Shown one piece after another: positions 1 to 5,654 of a stretch of 7,801 bases of DNA. Source of the stretch: an uncultured Clostridia bacterium (GTDB lineage Bacteria > Bacillota > Clostridia > Oscillospirales > Acutalibacteraceae); assembly GCA_945869905.1 (NCBI GenBank), contig CAMBQD010000038.1, positions 1 through 7,801 on the forward strand. Direction: 5' to 3'. Made by a program: the position numbers and the translations under genes. The first letter of the stretch is position 1; every line of letters starts with the position of its first letter. The notes under the pieces were generated by a model that did no database searches, was not told the origin of the DNA, and saw only the letters and a list, made by a program, of their open reading frames with translations.

Positions 1-608
1 CTAACGAAAGACTTAAGGAAGTTGCTACGGAAAAGATTACTCTTCTCAACGCATTTGAAATTGCAAATGATGTTCTTCGTCAGGGTGTTCAGTCAATTTC
101 AGACCTTGTAAATGCTACCGGTCTTGTTAACTCTGACTTTGCAGACGTTACTGAAATTATGAAGGATGCTGGCTATGCACATATGGGTGTTGGTCGTGCA
201 AAGGGTAAGGATAAGGCTGAGGTTGCCGCTCAGCAGGCTATTTCTTCACCGCTTCTTAACACATCAATTGACGGTGCTCACGGTGTTCTTCTTAACATTA
301 CTGCATCAACAGATATCGGTCTTGAGGAAATCACAGTTGCATCACAGATTGTTACAGATGCAGTTCATCCTGATTGTGAAATTATTTGGGGTGCTAACTT
401 TGATGAAAACCTTGAGGATGAAATGATTATTACTGTAATTGCTACTCGTTTCGGTGACGAGGGTCCAACAGGTCAGATTAAATCTGTAACTGCTAATAAC
501 GAGGTTGCTCCTCCTCAGCCGATTGCTGCTGCAACATCTGCTGCGTCAAGCTTTACAGATAACGATAATGATGCTTTTTCAGATATCGTAAATTTCTTTA
601 AAAAGTAA
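1..608 (+). CDS. ftsZ: Cell division protein FtsZ, C-terminal part (5' truncated by window edge)
   Basis: FtsZ is the tubulin-like GTPase that polymerises into the cytoplasmic Z-ring at the division site. The open frame enters from the left (first full codon at base 3) and gives 201 residues ending at TAA 606-608; the N-terminal nucleotide-binding part with the GGGTGTG loop, roughly 170 residues, lies outside the window. Diagnostic stretches are LRQGVQSISDLV, the T7 synergy loop GLVNSDFAD (fragment residues 40-48, matching GxxNxDxxD, which completes the GTPase site of the neighbouring subunit), MKDAGYAHMGVG, and the C-terminal subdomain through ITVIATRF near residue 150. The tail is only about 50 residues: a Pro/Ala/Ser linker of about 40, then FSDIVNFFKK. 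This terminal peptide resembles the FtsA/SepF-binding motif but has Val where Pro is usual. Codon use favours CTT, GGT and GTT, unlike the other genes here, in keeping with high expression. The identification is secure. Confidence 0.97.
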   Translation, partial: NERLKEVATEKITLLNAFEIANDVLRQGVQSISDLVNATGLVNSDFADVTEIMKDAGYAHMGVGRAKGKDKAEVAAQQAISSPLLNTSIDGAHGVLLNITASTDIGLEEITVASQIVTDAVHPDCEIIWGANFDENLEDEMIITVIATRFGDEGPTGQIKSVTANNEVAPPQPIAAATSAASSFTDNDNDAFSDIVNFFKK

Positions 609-632
609 TTTAAAATTCATCCGTACATAAAA

Positions 633-665
633 GCATTCCCTGTTTAGGCAGGGGATGTTTTTTTA
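633..665 (+). terminator. Intrinsic terminator of ftsZ
   Basis: A 10-bp stem pairs GCATTCCCTG (633-642) with CAGGGGATGT (649-658) around a 6-nt loop, with two G-T wobbles, and runs directly into seven T residues. It begins 25 nt after the ftsZ stop, so ftsZ is the last gene of its transcript. Confidence 0.9.
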
Positions 666-719
666 TTCATTTTGATATTTTTTATCAAGCTGTATATTTT
701 TATTTGTTTTTTTAAAACT

Positions 720-748
720 GTTAAAATCTTTGTTAAATGCAAGTTAAA
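720..748. repeat. Three GTTAAA motifs at about one helical turn spacing
   Basis: GTTAAA occurs at 720-725, 732-737 and 743-748, so the copies are 12 and 11 bp apart and lie on nearly the same face of the helix. Such spacing is typical of binding sites, but in DNA this AT-rich chance recurrence is quite possible. Confidence 0.35.
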
Positions 749-757
749 GGCTTTACA

Positions 758-835
758 TTTTCAACATTTTGAACATAGTTTTCAGCGAAAATATTTCACA
801 AATTTTAAGTTTTCAACATTTTGAACATAGTTTTC
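758..835. repeat. 26-bp perfect direct repeat, two copies, each with an internal dyad
   Basis: Bases 758-783 and 810-835 are identical over 26 bp, with start points 52 bp apart. Each copy contains the inverted repeat TTCAA-CATT-TTGAA followed by CATAGTTTTC. A third partial match, TTTCAACA, lies at 844-851. The intervening bases differ, so the repeat unit is conserved beyond its surroundings. It could be a protein-binding site array, for example for an initiator or nucleoid protein. The function is unknown. Confidence 0.85.
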
Positions 836-839
836 CACA
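831..839 (+). promoter_or_regulatory. DnaA-box-like 9-mer
   Basis: TTTTCCACA differs from the DnaA box TTATCCACA at one position and fits the relaxed form TTWTNCACA. It overlaps the end of the second 26-bp repeat. The TTTTCAACA at the start of both repeats is two changes away from the consensus. One good box alone is weak evidence for DnaA binding. Confidence 0.4.
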
Positions 840-881
840 ACGGTTTCAACAAAAAATTTTTGTAAAGTAAAATGCAATTAC

Positions 882-925
882 AAAAAAATAAATCCCATAT
901 ACATTTTTTGTATATGGGATTTATT
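882..925 (-). terminator. Intrinsic terminator of the glycerate kinase/GH38 cluster
   Basis: A perfect 16-bp inverted repeat (887-902 with 910-925, 7-nt loop) lies 23 bp beyond the GH38 stop codon. Read on the minus strand, the second arm runs into a run of T residues (complement of the A tract at 882-888). The stem is AT-rich but long. No T tract follows on the plus strand, so it acts in one direction only. Confidence 0.88.
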
Positions 926-948
926 GCATATGATGTATAAATTATCCT

Positions 949-3900
949 TTACCATTCACTTTTTGTGTATGAGCGAATAATGCTGGTAACAATATTGTCG
1001 CGCTTAAAGCCCTTTCCTTTACCGGAATTAATCTGGTCCTGAATTTTTCCTGCTCTTATTGTTACAAAATCAGCCTTGTCAATTACCTTGTCAATAGGCG
1101 GAATGTCCTCATAAAAATCATAATTCTGTGGTACGGTATCGTATATTTTTGTGGCGAGTCCGCCCTTGGACCTTTCCTTAATTGATGTCATTGACAGTAT
1201 TACAACGCGGTTGTTCTCCGGCAGGATTATTGATTCGCCGCCGTTTTCGTTGTTAACTGCCAGACTGTAAAGGAAAAACTGCACCTTTCTTGCAACGTTT
1301 CCCTCAGGATGATGCACGTGAGTAAATTCGTATCCCAGTGCCTCATTTTCATTTATATCGGCAACCTGATTAAATGCCGCCATATCCCATTTGCTTACAG
1401 GACTGTCAATGGGCTTGATGCTGAAGGGTATCTTTTTCTTTCCTGTGGTAATATGTATTTCCTGTTCACCGCAGGTGGAGCCTGCAATAAAATATACTCT
1501 TGTACAGGGCGGCAGCTTGATTTCCTGTCCTCTGCATACAAGCACGTCATTTTTGTTGCTCGGATCAATTTGGAATTTATACCTAATGCCGCCAATGTAA
1601 CAGCTTTCATTTATAAGCTCGCGAGGAAGTGAAAAACCGCCGCCTTGCAGAATAACGTGCCTCATATTGTCGTCCGTTGTAAATCCCTGTGCATTATACG
1701 GAAGGTCAATGGTTTCATATCTTTCGCTGGGGATAAGGGGAGCCTTTTCCTTGTATTTGATTTTAAAGGTTTTGATTTCAAAGGGCTTCATATTAAATCT
1801 TAATTTGCCCTTTGTGACATTTAAATCCTTTATCGGCTCCTCAAGGGCAGTAACAAGCTGAGCTGAGCCGATTTCACTCAGCAATTTAAGACTTACGTTT
1901 CTCTGCTCCTTGCCCACAGCCTCGTTAACTCTGATGATAAAGGCGTCATCGTCCTCACACATTTTTATTGCGCGCACAAGCACGTTATCATTGCTGACAC
2001 TGCAAAATGATACACTGTCACCAAGTGAACGCTTGTTTCTGTAATCGGTTGTGATGCTCAGATATGGATTTGCAAATACCTCACTGTATTTTTGTGTACC
2101 GTTTTCAAATCCGCCCTTGTGGCTGTAAATGGCAAAGGAAAATACGTTTCTGCCGATATCCTGTAAATCCTGTCTTGTCTCCTTTGTAAATGCGCCTGTG
2201 GGGGTGTGTATGCATGTCAGCCTTAAGGTGTGGTCATTCGGTTTGTCCCAGCCGTACTTGGAATCGGAGAAAATTGATACGCCGAATTCACCGCTTTTGT
2301 CAGTGATATCAGCCCATTTTTGTGCTGGCACCTCATAAAGCCTATCGGTGTTGGTGCCTCTCTCAATAACGCCTAATCCCAAGTCGTAGGTTGCTTTTTC
2401 ATTGTGTGCCGCAACAGGGAAGGTAGCCTTAAGCATAGTGCGTCTTGTTTTCCAGTCAACGATATTTTTCACTTCAACATATTCGCTGTCTGCTGAAAGT
2501 GAAACTATCTGAGTTATTACGGAATATTCTGCCTCTCTGACAACCTTAATGGTTGCCCTGACAGGACCGTTTTCAATTACCGTAAATTCAGGAGTGTTTG
2601 CATAGCAGTAAGGCGGCTTGTCTATATCCTCCTTGGTGATTTCCCAGCTTGGATAAGCCAATGAGCCTGTGTCATGCAAAAGTGCCATCTTAATAGGGGA
2701 GTCAATTATCTGTCTTCCCAAACGCTTGTCGTAAAGGTATGCAATATCTCCGTTTTTGTTAAAAATCAGTTTGTATTTGCCGTTTTCAAGTGAGTGGTTG
2801 GTGGCAAATACCTTTTTACTGCTTGGATAGGGACTGTCAGCCTTTTTAATTTCATATACCTTGTAGCCGAAGGGCTCAATTTCCACCTGTAACAAAACAG
2901 TAAGCTGCTTGCCTCTTTTGCTTATAATTTGGCTGGGAATAACATTTCCCTCTTTGTCTGTAACGGATATGTAGCTGCAATTTCTTGTGGTGCGCACCTG
3001 CGCCTCCACAACTCGTTTAACCTTATACTTTGTTGTGTTGTTTACAACAATAACAATGCTTTTGCTGTCTGTCCAAGCGGTGTCAAGCTCGTTGATAATC
3101 ATTTTGCTTGCACCCACATATTCGGTACTGAACTGAGATATGGACAGATAGTAGTCTGACCAGGCAGTGTTATATACATCCATTATTGATGTGCCTGTAA
3201 TATCGTCATGGAACTGATGCTCAATAACCCTTTTCCAAGCCTGATTAAGATTTCCCTTTGGATAGGTGTATGCACCGATTGATGCTGAAAAGGCACAGGC
3301 CTTCTCTGCATAATCTGCAATGCGCTCACAGGCTCTGTTCAGGCGCTTGCTCATTGCCCTTGATGTGTATGCACCTGCGCCGTGACTTGTCATAAGCAGC
3401 TCGTTATCCCATACGGGCAGCATTTTTGTATCCCTTGATGAAAGCTTTTCCATGTCAAGAAATACTTGGTCGGAGCTTGCCGATATAACCTCAAAATCAT
3501 CGTTGTTATTGGCAATGCTTTCCTCAACTGCCTTAACGCTTTCCTCAGTGGGCGAGCCGCCCCAGTCGCCGGTGCCGTAAAGGTGGTTTGCCCAAGGCAG
3601 CTTAGCCTTGGAATAATTATCGGCTATTCTGTCAATAACGCTGATATCAGCCCTTATGTCACCGCTGAACTTATATCTGTATGACCTTGCATTCAGACAG
3701 GCAAAGGTCTCCTTACCGTCAGGACCCTTCCAAATACCCAAATCAAAGGGCATACCGTAGGCACTGCCCCAGGACAGCTTTTGGGTAGTAAAGCCCTTAA
3801 GCCCTGCGTGGTTTATAATTGACGGCAAAGCCCAGCCAAAGCCAAAGCAGTCCGGCAAGAATACATCATTGGAGCTTGTATTAAACTTTTCCTTAAAATA

Positions 3901-4227
3901 GTTGTTTCCAAGCAAAAGGTTTCTGAATATAGCCTCAGGTGAGGGAATGTTAACATCTCCGTTTTCATAGGCTGTACCTGAAATACACCATTTTCCCTCC
4001 TTTACATATTCCTTGATAATTTCAAATGCCTTTGGATAGAACTCCTCTATAAGCTCATATCTTTTTGCACCTTCAAAATTGAATTTGTAATTGGGATATT
4101 TTTCAATTAAATCAAAATTTTTGGTTAAAGTATCAGGTATAAATTCATCAATGGTTTTTGCAAGATTCCATCTCCATACCGTGTCAAGATGGGCGGTTGC
4201 AACTACATAGGCTTTTTTTTTGTCCAT
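949..4227 (-). CDS. Glycoside hydrolase family 38 alpha-mannosidase, cytoplasmic
   Basis: The 1092-aa protein is a zinc-dependent retaining alpha-mannosidase. The catalytic domain (about residues 5-280) carries AHLDTVWRW (H13 and D15, zinc ligands), NGDVNIPSPEAIFRNLL, and LPDCFGFGWALPSI, where D126 is the expected nucleophile and third zinc ligand. The helical middle domain follows, and FHDDITGTS supplies H340 as the fourth ligand. Beta-sandwich domains span about 480-820. A C-terminal module at about 835-950 (DLPYN, CRGQEIKLPP, SKWDM) is typical of large bacterial GH38 enzymes. At 1092 aa it exceeds E. coli MngB (about 880). There is no signal peptide, so it acts on imported substrates. The start is supported by AAGGA six bases before ATG, overlapping the stop of the upstream 72-aa gene. 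Codons 3-5 form an A9 run. GH38 membership is certain. The substrate is not; mannosyl-glycerate is possible given the glycerate kinase nearby, but N-glycan or mannan oligosaccharides are equally plausible. Confidence 0.95.
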   Translation of the reverse strand: MDKKKAYVVATAHLDTVWRWNLAKTIDEFIPDTLTKNFDLIEKYPNYKFNFEGAKRYELIEEFYPKAFEIIKEYVKEGKWCISGTAYENGDVNIPSPEAIFRNLLLGNNYFKEKFNTSSNDVFLPDCFGFGWALPSIINHAGLKGFTTQKLSWGSAYGMPFDLGIWKGPDGKETFACLNARSYRYKFSGDIRADISVIDRIADNYSKAKLPWANHLYGTGDWGGSPTEESVKAVEESIANNNDDFEVISASSDQVFLDMEKLSSRDTKMLPVWDNELLMTSHGAGAYTSRAMSKRLNRACERIADYAEKACAFSASIGAYTYPKGNLNQAWKRVIEHQFHDDITGTSIMDVYNTAWSDYYLSISQFSTEYVGASKMIINELDTAWTDSKSIVIVVNNTTKYKVKRVVEAQVRTTRNCSYISVTDKEGNVIPSQIISKRGKQLTVLLQVEIEPFGYKVYEIKKADSPYPSSKKVFATNHSLENGKYKLIFNKNGDIAYLYDKRLGRQIIDSPIKMALLHDTGSLAYPSWEITKEDIDKPPYCYANTPEFTVIENGPVRATIKVVREAEYSVITQIVSLSADSEYVEVKNIVDWKTRRTMLKATFPVAAHNEKATYDLGLGVIERGTNTDRLYEVPAQKWADITDKSGEFGVSIFSDSKYGWDKPNDHTLRLTCIHTPTGAFTKETRQDLQDIGRNVFSFAIYSHKGGFENGTQKYSEVFANPYLSITTDYRNKRSLGDSVSFCSVSNDNVLVRAIKMCEDDDAFIIRVNEAVGKEQRNVSLKLLSEIGSAQLVTALEEPIKDLNVTKGKLRFNMKPFEIKTFKIKYKEKAPLIPSERYETIDLPYNAQGFTTDDNMRHVILQGGGFSLPRELINESCYIGGIRYKFQIDPSNKNDVLVCRGQEIKLPPCTRVYFIAGSTCGEQEIHITTGKKKIPFSIKPIDSPVSKWDMAAFNQVADINENEALGYEFTHVHHPEGNVARKVQFFLYSLAVNNENGGESIILPENNRVVILSMTSIKERSKGGLATKIYDTVPQNYDFYEDIPPIDKVIDKADFVTIRAGKIQDQINSGKGKGFKRDNIVTSIIRSYTKSEW

Positions 4228-4236
4228 AATCGGTCC

Positions 4237-4455
4237 TTACTTTTCAATGATTTCGTATGTAAATTCGTATTTTTCCTGCAAAGCCTTTACCTTGTCCTCG
4301 TTATCCTCAATAAATGTAGGGGTGTAAACGCTTTTGCCGTCTACAGAATAGTCCTTAACTATTTGATTAAGAGCCTCCCAAGCCTCAGCCTCCTGAGCAT
4401 AGCCGTCCTCAAATTTGATTAAAAACTCTCTGTGTTTCGGAATTCTAACTTTCAT
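4237..4455 (-). CDS. Small conserved-looking protein of unknown function, 72 aa
   Basis: I do not recognise this family. The protein is soluble, rich in Glu, Lys, Tyr and aromatic residues, with no signal peptide, membrane segment, Cys motif or helix-turn-helix that I can see. It begins MKVRIPKHREFLIKFEDGY, has a probable helix rich in Ala and Glu (AQEAEAWEALNQIV), and ends KALQEKYEFTYEIIEK, giving an alternating beta/helix look. An AGGAG ribosome binding site lies 8 nt before ATG, and only 9 bp separate its stop from the GH38 start, whose binding site overlaps that stop. It is therefore very likely translated and coupled to the mannosidase. A promoter candidate sits just upstream. Possible roles are an accessory or regulatory partner of the mannosidase, but that is guesswork. 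Confidence 0.75.
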   Translation of the reverse strand: MKVRIPKHREFLIKFEDGYAQEAEAWEALNQIVKDYSVDGKSVYTPTFIEDNEDKVKALQEKYEFTYEIIEK

Positions 4456-4488
4456 TTTTATTTCTCCTAATGTAAAATTTCACCATAT

Positions 4489-4517
4489 ATTATATATTTA
4501 AAACAACCTTATTGCAA
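4489..4517 (-). promoter_or_regulatory. Candidate sigma-A promoter for the 72-aa gene and GH38
   Basis: On the minus strand, TTGCAA (4512-4517) is followed after 17 bp by a perfect TATAAT (4489-4494). The -35 matches TTGACA at four of six positions and lies inside the last codons of the glycerate kinase gene. The expected start near 4482 gives a leader of about 27 nt before the ATG at 4455. The two downstream genes could thus be expressed without the kinase. Confidence 0.55.
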
Positions 4518-5567
4518 TATATATTTTGCTTTCTGTGTTAATGTGTCCTGTGGGTATTTCATAGCCGTTTCAACCGATGTTTCATCATCGGTAAGGCTAA
4601 TCATTTTATCTCCGAATTTAACTCCCTCAATTGCTCCGCTGATAATAACACATTTCTTGCCGTGCTTTTTGCACAGATTATGTATTTTGTAGGGCAGCTT
4701 GCCCATAAGCGTTTGACTGTCGGTTTTTCCTTCACCTGTCACTATCAGGTCTGCGTCTGCAATTTTTTCTTCAAGATTATAAGCCCGAGCAAGAATATCA
4801 AATCCGCTTTTAATTTTTCCACCGTATACTGCATATAATCCGCCGCATATTCCTCCTGCTGCTCCGCCGCCCTTAATATCGGAGATGTCCCGGGGTAAAA
4901 ACGCGTTAAGCATTTTCAGACCGTTATCAAGCTCTGTTACATCTGACTTAGACGCACCCTTTTGCGGGGCAAAAATATACGCCGCTCCGTTTGTACCGAA
5001 ATATGTATTTTCCACATCACAGGCATATGTAAAGTTAATACCCTTTACAACATCTCTAAAGGAGGCACCGTATATGTTTACTAAATCCCTTCCTGTTGGG
5101 CAGGGTATTATTTCCCCGTAAATATCCCTGAATTTTGCACCAAGCGCCGCAAGAGCACCTGCTCCGCCGTCACAGCATCCGCTACCTCCCAATCCCAAAA
5201 TAATATTCTTGAAACCCTTTGATACAGCGAATTTTATCAGCTCTCCCGTACCGTAGGAGGTGGCGTTCATAACGTCCTTTTTAGTCTGCAATCCACTGGC
5301 AGTTGCACATTCGATGACAGCAGTTTCACCATATGCGTATATGTGTCCCTTTATACGTCTTGAATATATGTCATTACAATAGGTGTAAAGTATATTACCA
5401 TTATAAATATTACTTAAGCATTCACCAAAGCCTTCACCGCCGTCGGCAAAGGGTAGGGTGATAATATCAGCCTTGGCAGTTTTCAGTATTCCTTTTTTTA
5501 TACATTCACACACCTGATTAGATGACAGCGTACCTTTAAAGCTGTCAGGTACAATTAATATTTTCAT
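4509..5567 (-). CDS. glxK: Glycerate kinase (type 1 family)
   Basis: This enzyme phosphorylates D-glycerate with ATP to phosphoglycerate (2-phosphoglycerate in most characterised members), feeding lower glycolysis; it is cytoplasmic. The 352-aa protein shows the family landmarks in order: the start MKILIVPDSFKGTLSS, PFADGGEG at 39-46, the glycine-rich GLGGSGCCDGGAG at 125-137, CDVENTYFGTNGAAYIFAPQKGA at 183-205, GGGAAGG at 233-239 and DLIVTGEGKTDSQTLMGK at 273-290. It is slightly shorter than the usual 370-380 residues but looks intact at both ends. AGAGGA lies six bases before the ATG. It is first in a minus-strand cluster, 53 bp ahead of the 72-aa gene, and divergent from a histidine phosphatase across a palindromic candidate operator. 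The family call is strong; the gene symbol follows the common Bacillus/E. coli usage, and the 2- versus 3-phosphate specificity is not visible from sequence. Confidence 0.94.
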   Translation of the reverse strand: MKILIVPDSFKGTLSSNQVCECIKKGILKTAKADIITLPFADGGEGFGECLSNIYNGNILYTYCNDIYSRRIKGHIYAYGETAVIECATASGLQTKKDVMNATSYGTGELIKFAVSKGFKNIILGLGGSGCCDGGAGALAALGAKFRDIYGEIIPCPTGRDLVNIYGASFRDVVKGINFTYACDVENTYFGTNGAAYIFAPQKGASKSDVTELDNGLKMLNAFLPRDISDIKGGGAAGGICGGLYAVYGGKIKSGFDILARAYNLEEKIADADLIVTGEGKTDSQTLMGKLPYKIHNLCKKHGKKCVIISGAIEGVKFGDKMISLTDDETSVETAMKYPQDTLTQKAKYILQ

Positions 5568-5596
5568 TACTTATCCTCTCAAAATGTTATACGTCT

Positions 5597-5625
5597 ATAC
5601 TAACATATTTGCTATATTTTATCAA
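5597..5625 (-). promoter_or_regulatory. Candidate promoter of the glycerate kinase gene
   Basis: On the minus strand, TTGATA (5620-5625, five of six matches to the -35 consensus) precedes TAGTAT (5597-5602, four of six) by 17 bp. The predicted start near 5590 gives a leader of about 23 nt. The -35 box lies within the palindrome at 5615-5638. Confidence 0.5.
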
Positions 5626-5637
5626 TTGTGATAAAAT
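5609..5637 (+). promoter_or_regulatory. Candidate promoter of the histidine phosphatase gene
   Basis: TTGCTA (5609-5614, four of six) and TAAAAT (5632-5637, five of six) are separated by 17 bp. The predicted start near 5644 leaves a leader of only about 11 nt, just enough to include the GGTGAT ribosome binding site. The -10 box and spacer lie within the palindrome at 5615-5638. Confidence 0.4.
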
Positions 5638-5638
5638 A
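5615..5638. promoter_or_regulatory. Perfect 10-4-10 palindrome, candidate operator
   Basis: TATTTTATCA (5615-5624) and TGATAAAATA (5629-5638) are exact reverse complements around the centre ATTG. The site covers the -35 of the leftward promoter and the spacer and -10 of the rightward promoter, so a bound dimer could repress both divergent genes. It is not followed by a T tract in a position suited to termination of either gene. I cannot assign it to a known regulator. Confidence 0.6.
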
Positions 5639-5654
5639 ACTGCGGTGATAACAT

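Larger units (their letters stand above)
609..948. other. Convergent intergenic region between ftsZ and the GH38 gene
   Basis: This 340-bp AT-rich stretch contains no credible coding frame: the longest ATG frame seen is about 22 codons and runs through the terminator hairpin. It holds the ftsZ terminator, a small dyad TTGATA/TATCAA at 672-688, three spaced GTTAAA motifs, a 26-bp direct repeat, a DnaA-box-like site and the minus-strand terminator. Both flanking genes point into it, so it is not a promoter region for either of them. Confidence 0.8.

Noticed and set aside
166..426. An 86-aa Leu/His-rich frame on the plus strand
   Set aside because: It lies entirely inside ftsZ in another frame, and the FtsZ protein sequence is unmistakable.
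672..698. A plus-strand promoter TTGATA with TATTTT or TATATT for a small RNA downstream of ftsZ
   Set aside because: The -10 match is poor at good spacing, or the spacing is poor (15 bp) at the better -10. The dyad TTGATA/TATCAA uses the same bases, and no clear RNA structure follows on this strand.
758..851. A CRISPR array
   Set aside because: Only two 26-bp copies with one spacer-sized gap are present, the repeat is AT-rich with no cas genes nearby, and the third match is only 8 bp.
1309..1632. A 107-aa plus-strand frame antisense to the GH38 gene
   Set aside because: It has no plausible ribosome binding site and lies opposite the C-terminal part of a conserved protein; the other small antisense frames within the GH38 and kinase genes are treated the same way.
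5568..5654. A riboswitch or leader structure ahead of the glycerate kinase gene
   Set aside because: The whole divergent gap is 87 bp and the predicted leader is about 23 nt, too short for a known riboswitch class.
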